Assembly (NCBI GenBank): GCA_910578605.1
Contig: CAJTQG010000016.1
Coordinates: 4,143 to 68,142 of the forward strand
DNA length: 64,000 bases
Reading direction: 5' to 3'
From: an uncultured Lachnospiraceae bacterium
Lineage (GTDB): Bacteria; Bacillota; Clostridia; Lachnospirales; Lachnospiraceae
The notes under the pieces: generated by a model
Databases searched by the model: none
Told to the model about the DNA's origin: nothing
Seen by the model: only the letters and a program-made list of their open reading frames with translations
Shown here: in pieces, positions 1-10,500 of the stretch
How positions within the stretch are numbered: position 1 is the first letter of the stretch
Layout: each line of letters begins with the position of its first letter
Made by a program: the position numbers and the translations under genes

Positions 1-1
1 A

Positions 2-388
2 TTGTCTATGCGCATGCTGCAGTATGCGGAAAATATGAACAAAAAACTTGAGGAGCAACTGGGAGAGGAGAGCGGTGCCCAATCTCTTTTAGAACAAGCG
101 CAAACCCAAGATATTTCATTTTCTTCCAGAGTGGCCGTGATTATCACTCTTGGAATTACAGCTGTTATCTTTGGATTTTTGGCATTTTTGCTGTTCCGCA
201 ATATAGCCAGAAGCTGTGGTAGATGGGAGCATATTAAAGGTATTTTTGGGAAGAGTGGGGATGAACAATTAAACATTGTCAACCGCAGTATAGATAAGGA
301 ACAGGAAAAAATAACAACACTTCCCTTTTTCATTGCAGTGGGAATATGTTTTATCTACATTATTTTATCTTTCCTGTTGCCAATATAG
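2..388 (+). CDS. Membrane protein, 3' part (5' end outside window)
   Basis: The reading frame is open from the first bases, so this is probably the C-terminal part of a longer protein. The visible 128 residues hold two hydrophobic helices, at about residues 43-66 and 106-127, separated by a charged stretch with several Lys and Glu. The protein ends right after the second helix. I do not recognise a family. About 250 bp of AT-rich DNA separates it from the ABC ATPase gene, so the two are probably transcribed separately. Confidence 0.55.
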   Translation: MSMRMLQYAENMNKKLEEQLGEESGAQSLLEQAQTQDISFSSRVAVIITLGITAVIFGFLAFLLFRNIARSCGRWEHIKGIFGKSGDEQLNIVNRSIDKEQEKITTLPFFIAVGICFIYIILSFLLPI

Positions 389-579
389 GAGGGACAGAAA
401 ATGTCTCATATAGCATAATTGCGGCGGGGACAATAGATAACAAGGGGAGATTGGATAAAAAAGGAAGAAAATTACATAAATATGTATGAAAAATGTACAA
501 AATTAAAAAAATATATGCAAAATAGACAAAATGAAAAAAATTATTTTGTGTATTTGATATATGGCTATTTAGGACAAAA

Positions 580-588
580 TGGTATACA
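580..588 (+). promoter_or_regulatory. Possible extended -10 promoter of the ABC ATPase gene
   Basis: TG (580-581), one base, then TATACA (583-588) fits an extended -10 element about 50 bp before the ATG at 637. I see no good -35 box, which extended -10 promoters can lack. The surrounding 420-600 region is very A-rich. Confidence 0.3.
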
Positions 589-636
589 ATAGTTTTTGTT
601 AGAGCTTGAGTGAATATTTATTAGGAGGAGAAATAC

Positions 637-1752
637 ATGGCTAGTTTATCGTTAAAGAATATTTCCAAAGTGTATCCAAACGGATTCGTTGCCGTGAAAG
701 ATTTTAATTTGGAAATTGCAGACAAAGAATTTATTATTTTCGTTGGTCCATCTGGTTGTGGTAAATCCACAACACTTCGTATGGTTGCGGGCTTGGAGGA
801 AATCAGTTCCGGAGAGCTGTACATCGGTGATAAGTTGGTAAATGACGTAGAACCTAAGGATAGGGATATCGCAATGGTATTCCAGAATTATGCATTATAT
901 CCACATATGAGTGTATATGACAATATGGCATTTGGATTGAAATTAAGAAAAACTCCAAAGGATCAGATTGATAAGAAAGTACGTGAAGCAGCTAAGAAAT
1001 TGGAAATCTCAGATGAGTTATTAATTCGTAAGCCGAAGGCATTGTCCGGTGGTCAGAGACAGCGTGTTGCCATGGGACGTGCAATTGTTCGTGATCCGGC
1101 TGTGTTCCTGATGGATGAGCCTTTATCCAACTTGGATGCAAAATTGAGAGTTCAGATGCGTATTGAGATTTCTAAATTACATCAATCCTTAGGAACCACT
1201 ATTATTTATGTAACACATGACCAGACAGAGGCTATGACACTGGGTACTAGAATCGTAGTTATGAAAGATGGTTTGATTCAGCAGGTAGATACACCAAAGA
1301 ACTTGTATGATAATCCTGTTAATCTGTTTGTTGCCGGATTTATGGGTTCCCCTCCAATGAACTTTATTGATGCTACCGTTGAACAGGAAGGCTCAGATGT
1401 AAAATTACATTTTGACAATAACAGCATTAAGGTGCCGGAAGCAAAGGCAAAAGCCTTGATAGATGGTGGATATGTGGGCAAGACCGTTATCTTAGGTATT
1501 CGTCCTGAAGATATTCATGATGAGGAGATGTTTATCAGTAATTCTCCAGACAGCATCATAGATGCAAATATTCGCTTGTACGAGATGTTAGGTGCGGAAG
1601 TGTTCTTATACTTTGATATTAAGGACAGAAGTATTACAGCCAGAGTAAATCCAAGAACAACAGCTAGACCGGGAGATACCATTAAGGTTGCATTGGATTT
1701 AGCAAAGATTCATGTATTTGACAAGGATACAGAGGCGGCCATTGCAAATTAG
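637..1752 (+). CDS. Sugar ABC transporter ATP-binding protein (MsmK/UgpC type)
   Basis: This is the cytoplasmic ATPase subunit of a carbohydrate-uptake class 1 (CUT1) ABC importer. The order is Walker A GPSGCGKSTT near residue 37, Q-loop, signature LSGGQRQRVAMGRA near 135, Walker B VFLMDEPLSNLD and the switch His in YVTHDQTEAMTLG. A regulatory C-terminal region with an IRPED motif follows. The length of 371 residues is normal for MsmK/MsmX/UgpC. The ATG follows AGGAGGAGAAATAC. It stands alone, without permease or binding-protein genes, and ends at a strong terminator. In Firmicutes such orphan MsmK-like ATPases often power several sugar importers, which would suit the polysaccharide genes in this window. 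The exact substrate cannot be told. Confidence 0.92.
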   Translation: MASLSLKNISKVYPNGFVAVKDFNLEIADKEFIIFVGPSGCGKSTTLRMVAGLEEISSGELYIGDKLVNDVEPKDRDIAMVFQNYALYPHMSVYDNMAFGLKLRKTPKDQIDKKVREAAKKLEISDELLIRKPKALSGGQRQRVAMGRAIVRDPAVFLMDEPLSNLDAKLRVQMRIEISKLHQSLGTTIIYVTHDQTEAMTLGTRIVVMKDGLIQQVDTPKNLYDNPVNLFVAGFMGSPPMNFIDATVEQEGSDVKLHFDNNSIKVPEAKAKALIDGGYVGKTVILGIRPEDIHDEEMFISNSPDSIIDANIRLYEMLGAEVFLYFDIKDRSITARVNPRTTARPGDTIKVALDLAKIHVFDKDTEAAIAN

Positions 1753-2105
1753 AAGTTTTGAGTGAGAGTACTTAGATGTCTGTCCATCAGTTGTTCTAAG
1801 TTACGGTTGTAAGTAGTGTGTGACTACTTTCAAACAAAACTGGAAATGAGAAAATTTGAGGAAATACATAAAAAAAGTGTATTTCCTCTTTTTTTTTTCG
1901 TGAAAATGCATTAAGATATAATGGTGTGGACGATAGCCGGATTCCCAACAATTTGCTTGGGGATTATTGACTTTTGTAAGATTATGGATTTCCTATATTA
2001 TCTGATGATACATATGGGGAACAGCAGATAAAACATAAATAAATCTTCTTTGCTGACGATAAAAATACAGAAGGAAGAAAATAAACAGGAAAAGGAGTGA
2101 TATAA
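1753..2105. other. Intergenic region between ABC ATPase and regulator genes
   Basis: It holds the intrinsic terminator at 1858-1898. Just behind it TATAAT (1917-1922) is a possible -10 box for the following regulator gene, without a convincing -35. An AAGTAGT/ACTACTT inverted repeat lies near 1811-1829. Nothing else is recognisable. Confidence 0.4.
1858..1898 (+). terminator. Intrinsic terminator after ABC ATPase gene
   Basis: A perfect 11-bp stem, GAGGAAATACA (1858-1868) with TGTATTTCCTC (1878-1888), has an A-rich 9-base loop and is followed directly by ten T residues. It is one of the strongest terminators in the window. Confidence 0.95.
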
Positions 2106-3194
2106 ATGATTTCAAATCAAATTCTACAAAGCACGATAGATGGTCTGAAATCCATTGCCAGAGTTGACTTGTGTGTGATTGATACAGAAGGCAAGGTGTT
2201 GGCTGCTACTTTTGCAGGAGCAGAGGAATATGAGGACGCGGTGTTGGCATTTGTAGGTTCTCCGGCAGATAGCCAAGTAATTCAGGGGTTTCAGTTTTTT
2301 AAAGTAAGTGATGACAATCAGTTAGAATATATCCTTATTGTTAAGGGAAGCAGCGATGATATGTATATGGTAGGAAAGCTTGCTGCTTTTCAGATACAAA
2401 GTTTGTTGGTGGCATATAAGGAGAGATTTGATAAGGACAACTTTATTAAAAATCTGCTGTTAGATAATTTGCTGTTGGTGGATGTGTACAATCGGGCCAA
2501 AAAGCTTCATATAGATACAAATGTGAGGCGGGTTGTATTTATTATTGAGACTAAACATGAGAAGGATAATAATGCCCTAGAGACGGTTCGAAACTTGTTT
2601 TCCTCCAAAAGCAAGGATTTTATAACTGCTGTGGATGAGAAGAATATTATTCTTGTGAAGGAAGTAAAAATGAATGAAAAATATTCGGACCTAAATAAGA
2701 CAGCAAGGGTTATATTGGATATGCTGAATACGGAAGCTATGTCGGCTGTCACAGTGGCGTACGGCACCATTGTCAATGAGATTAAGGAAGTTTCCCGTTC
2801 CTACAAGGAAGCAAAGATGGCGTTGGATGTAGGAAAAATATTTTACAGCGGTGAGCATGTGATTGCTTACAACAGTCTTGGAATTGGACGTTTGATTTAT
2901 CAGCTTCCCATTCCTCTGTGTAAAATGTTTATTAAGGAGATATTTGACGGCAAATCATTGGATGAGTTTGATGAGGAGACATTGTCAACAATCAGCAAGT
3001 TCTTTGAAAATAATCTGAATGTATCAGAGACATCTAGGCAGCTGTTTATTCACAGGAACACCTTGGTGTACCGTTTGGATAAGCTGCAGAAGAGCACCGG
3101 TTTGGATTTGCGTGTGTTTGAGGATGCCATTACCTTTAAGATTGCTATGATGGTTGTGAAATATATGAAATATATGGAAAACTTAGATTATTAA
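2106..3194 (+). CDS. PucR/CdaR-family transcriptional regulator
   Basis: The C-terminal 60 residues form the PucR-type helix-turn-helix: LSTISKFFENNLNVSETSR, then a segment with HRNTLVYRLDKLQ, then a helix with DAITFKIAMMV. The middle part (about 140-290) fits the GGDEF-like domain usual in CdaR/PucR proteins, and the N-terminus may sense a ligand. The length of 362 residues is typical. The start is set by AAAAGGAGTGATATAA before the ATG. In other bacteria these regulators respond to sugar diacids, purines or amino acids. Here it sits 78 bp before ftsE with no terminator between, so it may be co-transcribed with the division genes. The effector is unknown. Confidence 0.82.
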   Translation: MISNQILQSTIDGLKSIARVDLCVIDTEGKVLAATFAGAEEYEDAVLAFVGSPADSQVIQGFQFFKVSDDNQLEYILIVKGSSDDMYMVGKLAAFQIQSLLVAYKERFDKDNFIKNLLLDNLLLVDVYNRAKKLHIDTNVRRVVFIIETKHEKDNNALETVRNLFSSKSKDFITAVDEKNIILVKEVKMNEKYSDLNKTARVILDMLNTEAMSAVTVAYGTIVNEIKEVSRSYKEAKMALDVGKIFYSGEHVIAYNSLGIGRLIYQLPIPLCKMFIKEIFDGKSLDEFDEETLSTISKFFENNLNVSETSRQLFIHRNTLVYRLDKLQKSTGLDLRVFEDAITFKIAMMVVKYMKYMENLDY

Positions 3195-3272
3195 AGAATA
3201 TGAAATCTTTTGAAGCTGTCAGCATTTCTTAAGTGTTTTAGGAAATAGACAGACTTTGAAGTGGAGGTTATG

Positions 3273-3974
3273 ATGATAATACTGGAAAATGTCTCAAAGA
3301 CATATTCATCTGGGGCGCCTGCCTTGAAGGATGTGAGCTTGGAAATTGAGAAAGGTGAGTTTGTCTTTATTGTGGGCAACAGCGGTTCGGGTAAGTCTAC
3401 CTTGATAAAGCTCCTTCTGAAGGAGTTAGAGCCTACAGAGGGCATTATCAAGGTGAACGGCAAGGTGCTTGGTAATTTAAAGCATAAGCAGGTGGCAAAA
3501 TACCGAAGAGGTCTCGGGGTAGTATTCCAAGATTTCCGTCTGCTGAAGGATAGAAATGTCTATGACAATATTGCATTTGCCCAGAGAGTTATTGAGGCGC
3601 CAAATCGTTTGATACGCAAGCGGGTGCCGGCTATGCTTGCATTAGTGGGATTATCTGAAAAATATAAGTCATTTCCAAAGGAGTTGTCTGGCGGGGAACA
3701 GCAGAGGGTGGCGTTGGCGAGAGCATTGGTAAATAACCCTAATATGCTTCTGGCAGATGAGCCTACTGGAAATTTGGATCCAAAGAATTCATGGGAGATT
3801 ATGAAGTTGTTGGAGGAAATTAACCGACGGGGAACAACTGTAGTAGTAGTAACCCACAACCGAGAGATTGTGGAGGCTATGCAAAAGCGAGTCATTACTA
3901 TGAATAAAGGTGTCATAGTCAGTGACGAGAAAAAAGGTGGATATATTTATGAAGATCAGTACATTGGTTTATAG
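3273..3974 (+). CDS. ftsE: Cell division ATP-binding protein FtsE
   Basis: FtsE is the ABC-type ATPase that, with FtsX, transmits septal signals across the membrane to a peptidoglycan hydrolase. Walker A GNSGSGKSTL, signature LSGGEQQRVALARA and Walker B MLLADEPTGNLDP are intact; TGNLDP is typical of FtsE/LolD ATPases. A GTG at 3261 would extend the frame, but the ribosome binding site GGAGG (3263-3267) lies inside that extension. ATG 3273 (spacing 5) or 3270 is therefore the likely start, giving about 233 residues. It overlaps ftsX by 26 bp, showing translational coupling. Confidence 0.95.
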   Translation: MIILENVSKTYSSGAPALKDVSLEIEKGEFVFIVGNSGSGKSTLIKLLLKELEPTEGIIKVNGKVLGNLKHKQVAKYRRGLGVVFQDFRLLKDRNVYDNIAFAQRVIEAPNRLIRKRVPAMLALVGLSEKYKSFPKELSGGEQQRVALARALVNNPNMLLADEPTGNLDPKNSWEIMKLLEEINRRGTTVVVVTHNREIVEAMQKRVITMNKGVIVSDEKKGGYIYEDQYIGL

Positions 3975-4857
3975 TTTTTTTCAAGGCTTGGTGAATATTA
4001 AGCGAAATAAAATGTTTTCCCTTGCGTCAGCGGGTACCATTGCGGCTTGTATATTTCTTCTTGGAACCTTTTATAGCGTGATGGCGAATTTTCAGTATAT
4101 GGTGAAGGAGATGGAGAAAACCATATCCATTACCGTGTTTTTCGACAAGGATTTAGAGGAAGAGCAGATTCAGGATATTGGAGATAAGATTAGGCAGAGA
4201 TATGGGGTTCGAGAGGTAAAATATACTTCCAGCGATGAGGCGTGGGAGTATTACAAAAGCAAATATTTTGCAGATTCACCGGAGCTGGCTGAGGGATTCA
4301 AGGAGGACAACCCTTTGGCGAATTCGGCCTCCTATGAAATATTTTTAAATGATATTTCTATGCAGCCCGCTATGGTTACGTTTTTGGAGAATCTGGAGGG
4401 AATTAGAAAGGTAAACTATTCGGACCGCACAGCCACGGCAATGTCCGATTTGGGAAAGATGGTAGGGTTTATTTCTGCGGCGATTATTTTAATTTTGCTG
4501 GGGGTAGGTATTTTCCTTATCAGCAATACGGTCACCATTGGTATTTCCGTGAGAAAGGAGGAAATTGCCATTATGAAGCTGATAGGAGCAACGGACACCT
4601 TTGTCAGGGCACCCTTTTTGATAGAGGGAATTGTGCTTGGGATAATAGGCGCAACTGTTCCTCTGTTGGCGATCTATTATATTTATGACAAGGCAATCGG
4701 ATATGTGATGGGGCAGTTTCAAGGTGTGACTAGTCAATTAGAATTTTTGTCCACTCAGACAATTTTTCATGTTTTAGTGCCTATGGCGATTGTGATTGGC
4801 GGTGGAATTGGTTTGATAGGAAGTAATATTACATTGAGAAAGCACTTGAAGGTATAA
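3949..4857 (+). CDS. ftsX: Cell division protein FtsX
   Basis: Membrane partner of FtsE. It has a short cytoplasmic N-terminus, a first helix (SLASAGTIAACIFLLGTFY), a large extracellular domain of roughly 130 residues that in this family binds a murein hydrolase, and three C-terminal helices of the FtsX/MacB permease fold. A GTG at 3922 extends the frame, but ATG 3949 is preceded by AAAAAAGGTGG at good spacing and gives the usual 302 residues. It overlaps the 3' end of ftsE. The M23 hydrolase gene follows after 46 bp, the expected target of FtsEX. Confidence 0.94.
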   Translation: MKISTLVYSFFQGLVNIKRNKMFSLASAGTIAACIFLLGTFYSVMANFQYMVKEMEKTISITVFFDKDLEEEQIQDIGDKIRQRYGVREVKYTSSDEAWEYYKSKYFADSPELAEGFKEDNPLANSASYEIFLNDISMQPAMVTFLENLEGIRKVNYSDRTATAMSDLGKMVGFISAAIILILLGVGIFLISNTVTIGISVRKEEIAIMKLIGATDTFVRAPFLIEGIVLGIIGATVPLLAIYYIYDKAIGYVMGQFQGVTSQLEFLSTQTIFHVLVPMAIVIGGGIGLIGSNITLRKHLKV

Positions 4858-4903
4858 TTTAGGAACCTGTTAATATAGAGAAATAGAGAAAGGCACATAG
4901 AGT

Positions 4904-6082
4904 ATGAAAAAAGTGTGGAGATTAATATTTGCAGTAAGCTTGATTGCAGTATTGGCCTTTCCTTCCTATGCTACAAGTATTTCAGAGGAAGAGACAAAAA
5001 AGCAGGAATTGGAAAATGAGTTAAAAAATGCAGATGATATATTGGAGGAGCTGAAGGATAAGAAAAATGATGCAAAGGAATACATTACCGCCATGGACCA
5101 GAAGCTTTCTTATATTGAGATGGAGATAGCAAGCCTTTCTGCACAGATGGATGAAAAAAATGAAGAAATTAAAAAAGCAAAAAAGGATTTAAAAAGAGCG
5201 CAAAAGGAAATGAAGCGGCAGTATGCTGATATGAAAAAAAGAATTCAGTTTTTGTATGAAGGTGGGGAGACAAAGGTAATAGAACTGTTTTTCTCATCAG
5301 ACAGCATTGCCGAATTTTTAAATAAGGCTGAATATACCAATGAGCTGGCTGCCTATGATAGGATGATGCTGGAGGAAATGAAGGCAAACAGTGAGAAAAT
5401 TCAACAGACGAAGATTAAACTGGAGAAGGATAGGGAATCCTTAAAGGAGTTGAAGGAACAGCAGTCACAGCAGAGGGATACAGTGGAGGCTTTGATGGAC
5501 AGCAAAGCTGCACAGGTGAATATTTTTAATAAGCAGATTGCCCAGACACAGGATGAGATGAAAGCCTTGAAGGAAGAGATTGCAGCCCAGGAGGCTGTGA
5601 TTAAAGAGATGAAGGAGATTGAAGAAAAAAGAAGGAAAGAAGCGGAGGAGAGGGCAAAAAAGGGGAAAACGGTAACTACGTATAATGGCGGCACATTTAC
5701 TTGGCCTGCACCGGGGTACAGTACCATTACATCCGGTTATGCTAATCGGGTGGACCCGATTACAGGTGAACCTAATGCATACCACAATGGTATTGATATT
5801 GGAGCGCCATACGGCTCTGACATTGTAGCTGCTCATGATGGGGTGGTTGCGTGGGCATATTACAGCCAGACAGCAGGAAATTTTATTGGAATAGATCACG
5901 GGGATGGGTTATATACTGTTTATATGCATTGTTCTAAGCTGTTAGTTTCGGAAAATCAGACAGTGAAGGCTGGGGAAACTATAGGGCTGGTTGGTTCTAC
6001 AGGGCGTTCCACAGGACCGCATTTGCACTTTGGAGTGAGATTGAACGGTGAATATGTAAATCCTATGGAATATTTAGGATAA
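4904..6082 (+). CDS. Coiled-coil M23 peptidoglycan hydrolase (EnvC/CwlO-like, FtsEX partner)
   Basis: A signal peptide (MKKVWRLIFAVSLIAVLAFPSYA) is followed by about 230 residues of charged coiled coil rich in Lys, Glu and Gln. The C-terminal M23 domain keeps the zinc ligands HNGIDIG (H-x3-D) and HLHFG, so it looks catalytically active, unlike the degenerate EnvC of E. coli. Cell-wall cleavage during division is the inferred role. The coiled coil matches proteins gated by FtsX, and the gene lies directly after ftsEX. The length is 392 residues and AGAGAAAGGCACATAG precedes the ATG. Confidence 0.9.
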   Translation: MKKVWRLIFAVSLIAVLAFPSYATSISEEETKKQELENELKNADDILEELKDKKNDAKEYITAMDQKLSYIEMEIASLSAQMDEKNEEIKKAKKDLKRAQKEMKRQYADMKKRIQFLYEGGETKVIELFFSSDSIAEFLNKAEYTNELAAYDRMMLEEMKANSEKIQQTKIKLEKDRESLKELKEQQSQQRDTVEALMDSKAAQVNIFNKQIAQTQDEMKALKEEIAAQEAVIKEMKEIEEKRRKEAEERAKKGKTVTTYNGGTFTWPAPGYSTITSGYANRVDPITGEPNAYHNGIDIGAPYGSDIVAAHDGVVAWAYYSQTAGNFIGIDHGDGLYTVYMHCSKLLVSENQTVKAGETIGLVGSTGRSTGPHLHFGVRLNGEYVNPMEYLG

Positions 6083-6108
6083 ATTACAACAAATAGGAGT
6101 GATGTGAC

Positions 6109-7482
6109 ATGCTGGAGAATGAAGATTGGAATCAAAATAATGGGGATGGGAATGTAAGCGGAAGTCAGGAAAATTCCATTTATCAGGAGGAAGAGTATAG
6201 GAGTATGGAGGAATGGAATAAGGAAAGAGATAAATATAGGCGTTTGATTGAGGCAGAATATAAGCAGGGTAAGCTTGTAGGCAGCATGGTGGGAATGACT
6301 GTTGCTTTTGTTTTGGTTCTCGTAGTGTTTCTCGGGTATAATTATCTACACTATCAAAATAAGACAGGAAATGCCGTTAAGCCCACGGAGAATGCATCTA
6401 ATCTAACCGATGAGAGTATTATGCAGAAGGTGGAGGGATTGCAGTCCCTTATTAATTCAGAGTTTTTGTATGAGGCAGATATAGACCAGCTGGCAGAGGG
6501 GATGTATGCAGGACTTTTGGCGGGGTTAGATGATAAGTATTCCGTGTATTATACTAAGGAAGAGTATAACCAACTGATGGAGGGGGAAAGTGGTGAATAT
6601 GAAGGAATAGGCGTGGCGGTTGCTCTTGATTCCAAAGACAACAACATATATATAGTCTCCGTCTATGAGGGAAGTCCAGCGGCAAAAGCTGGGCTGAAAA
6701 GCGGAGATATATTGGAAAAAGTAAACGGAAATTCTGTGAAGAATAAAAAATTGGATGATGTGGTGGCGGAGATTAGAAAAGGAGAAAGTAAGACATCAAA
6801 ATTGTCCATCATTCGTGACAAAAAATCTATGGATATAGAGGTGACGAGGGAAACGGTAACCATACCATCCGTTGCCAAGACAATGCTTAACAATAATATT
6901 GGATACATTGGAATTTCCCAGTTTGCCATGAATACATCAGAACAGTTTACAAAGGCATATAAGGAATTGGAAGCACAGGGAATGAAAGGTTTGATAATTG
7001 ATATACGCAACAATCCAGGGGGACTGCTGACTACAGTGTGTGATATGTTGGATTCCATGCTCCCTGAGGGATTGATTATGTATGAGATTGATAAGGCAGG
7101 CAATCGGCAAGAGCAGCTTTCCGATGGGGATTATATGTTAAAGGTGCCCTTAGCAGTGATTGTCAATGAGAACAGCGCCAGTGCGTCAGAAGTATTTTCC
7201 GGCGTGGTTCAGGATTATAAAATTGGAACAATTGTGGGAACGACTACCTTTGGGAAGGGTGTTGTCCAGAATATCTACCCCTTGAATGACGGAAGTGCTG
7301 TGAAGCTCACCGTGGAAAAGTATTATACAGCCAAGGGGCAGGATATTAATGGTAGGGGAATAATACCGGATGTTGTGTGTGAGGTTCCGAAAAAGCTGAA
7401 GGATCAGCTTACCTTTGCCTACAAGGACGATGTGCAGCTTCACAAGGCAGAGGAGATTGTAAAAGACAAAATAGAAAAGTAA
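6109..7482 (+). CDS. S41 C-terminal processing protease (CtpA/CtpB-like)
   Basis: A membrane-anchored serine protease of 457 residues. An acidic cytoplasmic N-terminus is followed by one helix near residues 63-82, an N-terminal cap region, a PDZ domain around 155-230 (GEYEGIGVAV, then GSPAAKAGLKSGD) and the S41 core. The catalytic Ser is in NENSASASEVFSG and the Lys in GKGVVQN, forming the Ser-Lys dyad. It lies 26 bp after the M23 gene with AGGAG ahead of the ATG and closes the ftsEX operon at a terminator. The order ftsE-ftsX-M23-S41 is common in Clostridia. It may process cell-wall or sporulation proteins; the substrate is unknown. Confidence 0.9.
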   Translation: MLENEDWNQNNGDGNVSGSQENSIYQEEEYRSMEEWNKERDKYRRLIEAEYKQGKLVGSMVGMTVAFVLVLVVFLGYNYLHYQNKTGNAVKPTENASNLTDESIMQKVEGLQSLINSEFLYEADIDQLAEGMYAGLLAGLDDKYSVYYTKEEYNQLMEGESGEYEGIGVAVALDSKDNNIYIVSVYEGSPAAKAGLKSGDILEKVNGNSVKNKKLDDVVAEIRKGESKTSKLSIIRDKKSMDIEVTRETVTIPSVAKTMLNNNIGYIGISQFAMNTSEQFTKAYKELEAQGMKGLIIDIRNNPGGLLTTVCDMLDSMLPEGLIMYEIDKAGNRQEQLSDGDYMLKVPLAVIVNENSASASEVFSGVVQDYKIGTIVGTTTFGKGVVQNIYPLNDGSAVKLTVEKYYTAKGQDINGRGIIPDVVCEVPKKLKDQLTFAYKDDVQLHKAEEIVKDKIEK

Positions 7483-7494
7483 AAAATATAAAAT

Positions 7495-7529
7495 GGGACT
7501 GCTGCATTTAATGCACCAGTCCTATTTTT
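7495..7529 (+). terminator. Terminator of the ftsEX-M23-S41 operon
   Basis: Stem GGACTG/CAGTCC (7496-7501 with 7517-7522) continues after one mismatch as TGCA/TGCA, and is followed by ATTTTT (7524-7529). It lies between the convergent S41 and lacZ genes. Confidence 0.8.
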
Positions 7530-7574
7530 GTGTTGTTATAGAAAGGTATGGGTTATTCAGCAATAGAAGATATT

Positions 7575-10500
7575 TTAGTAAATAGTAAACTCCAGAGTGA
7601 GGGGAGTATCCGGGGATATCTGATATTCCTTGTGGACGGGAGCGCCCCAGCTGTCATCACCCCCTACCCCCATCTGTTTTGCCAGAAGCATTACTGTAGT
7701 TTCCTGTCTGTTAGGCAGCTCGTTATGGTGCCAGGCATTCTGAATAATATCTGATGTGAAGGGAAGCACTACACATTCAAAGGGGTGATTTTTGTATTGG
7801 ATGTGTAAGGTATGTCCGTCCCGGGCAGGCAAGGTGAGTGTGCGGACGCCGGTTCGGTTGCCGCATGCCTGGGGAATGGAGTACCGTGTCAGATTATCTG
7901 TTACAGATTGTCTAAATATACCAAGTCTTGCACCGTGACACCGGTCAATATAATTCTCCTCAGGCCCCATACCATAATAGGAAAACTCAGGAATATCGGC
8001 TCCCATATGGAAACAAAGTCCAAATAATGGGAGGAGTGGAAGGGAAGAGGCGGCGGTGCCTCCAGGATAATCTGCTCTCACATCCATACGTCCGTCCTGA
8101 TATATTTCATAGGAGACGGTAACAGTTAAATCATTGCCTATCGGCAGAAGGTAGGTGCATGTCACCTGGGCAAAATCAGCGTTTACGCCGTAAGGGGTGC
8201 CGGATTGCAGAAGGGACAAATCTTCCTCCATAGGCTGGTTCTCAAGGGAAAGCTTTGTCAATTCTACTTGAATACACCGCTGGCTGTTTTCAGCAAACTG
8301 CCACTGACCGGAGGTGAAAGGAAGTCCAGCGCCTCTGTCGTTGTCCGTCCATGGTCGATAGTAGCAAGGATAGGTTTTTCTCTCACACCATTCATGTCCA
8401 CTCTTCACTATGGAGATAAGTCCTCCCTCTGATTTGGAGAACAAATAAGAAAAATGCTCACCGTGAATGCCAATATTGTTTGTTCCTGCAACAACTGACA
8501 GGAGGCTGGACGGTTTAGTGTCAGCAGCAGTTCTGTCAGCTTGGGGGGAACTCTCCCATTGAGAGTGGAACTTGGAGCAGGAGAGCTTCCTCTGTCCAAA
8601 TGCAATTTCATGTCCAGCTTTTGCCCATTTGGTATTATTTTTTAAGTGGAGTGAAACTTCTAATATATATTCTTTTTCTAGGCCAAAGTTATGGTTGTAA
8701 TTTTTCATAGATGAGGACTGCTCACTTTGGCTGTGCGGCTCCTGGAAAGCCTGCTGATAGTCAGGCAGCGAAACAGATACTGTGGACATAGGAGGCACAT
8801 CAATAAGTTGTTTTTGGGTAAAAATACAATTGCCGTTGCACAGCAGCCTAGTCTGCATATAAAGCATGGAAGTGTCTGTAAATAAGTTGTCGTTTTGAAT
8901 GGAGACTGTAGTTTCGCTTGGAGTTAATTTGTAGTTTTGATATAAAAATTTCATCTCCTGAATTTTAGGGGTAGTTGTTCTGTCAGAGAGAATTAATCCA
9001 TTCATACAAAAATTTAAGTCGTTGGGGCGGTCATGAAAATCACCGCCGTATGCTATTTTTTCCTGTCCATATTGGTCTATCGTGCGGATACCCTGATCAA
9101 TATAGTCCCATATAAATCCTCCTTGATATTTTGTATATTTTTCTAAGTCAGTATAGCAGTGCATTCCGCCTAAAGAGTTTCCCATAGCATGGATATATTC
9201 ACAGAGAATAAAAGGTTTTTCAGGGTTTTTGCTTACACACTCCTCCACAAAATCTGGTTTGGCATACATATAGCTGGTCATATCTGTTGTGTCAGGATAG
9301 CGGTTGTCCACCGTAACCCCCTCGTAGTGAACGAGACGGGAAGAATCAAGGGTGCGAAACATCTGAGATAAATCATATAAGTTGCGCCCCCCGTAGGATT
9401 CGTTGCCGCATGACCAGATGATAACACAGGGGTGGTTTTTGTCCCGCTGAAGCATACAATTACCCCGATAGAGAATCATATCATGCCATTCTGGCCTGCT
9501 TCCGGGAACTGCTCTGTCCGTATGGTTGCCATAGCCTTCCGGCGCCCATGTTCCATGGGTTTCCAGATTAGTTTCATCCATTACATATAGACCATATTCA
9601 TCACAGAGCTGATACCATAAGGTTTGGTTAGGATAGTGGGAGGTTCGAACTGCGTTGACATTGTTTTGTTTGAGAAAGGAAACATCAAACAGCATATCCT
9701 CCAAAGTGACAGCGCGCCCTCTGTCACAGTTGAATTCATGGCGGTTTACCCCCTTAAACACAATGCGCTTTCCGTTAATGCACATAAGTCCGTCCTTCAT
9801 CTCAAAGGTGCGAAAACCAACTTTTGTGGTGATAATTTCAGATAAGCACTTGTTGGCATCATAGATTTCTATAGTAAGCATGTATAGATAAGGCTCCTCT
9901 GCGCTCCAAGAATGGACATGAGGAATGGAGAAGGAGACGTTCTTGGAAAACAGTTGAGAGGGGGAAAGGTACTGTTCTTCCAGTATAGGGGTATAGTCAG
10001 TGTCATAGAGATACAGATTGGCAGTGATACCTGTTAAGATATCATCCCTGTCTCCAGCAGCATAATCGGCGCCGATGCAGTCCCATATTCCCTCCAGGTT
10101 TAAAATACCGTTTTTGTAGCTTTCATCCAAGGAAGCATGGACGAATAAATCTGATAGGTGAGTATCAGGAATGGCATACAGTGCAACCTCGCGGAAAATG
10201 CCGGAAAACCTCCAGAAATCCTGGTCCTCTAAATGAGCGCTTGTACTCATTTTAAACACTTGTACGGCAATGCGGTTCACACCGGACGTTAGCTTGTTGG
10301 TAATGTCAAATTCACTTGGAGTAAAGCTGTCCTCCCCGTACCCCACAAATTTGCCGTTTACCCACACATAAAAGGCATTTTCCACTCCTTCAAAGCGAAG
10401 GTAAGTGCGGTGGCAAGCCATATTAGATGCAACGGTAAATTCTTTAATATAGCAGCCCACCGGATTGTAATCTTCACGAATTTCCGGTGGATTTACAGCA

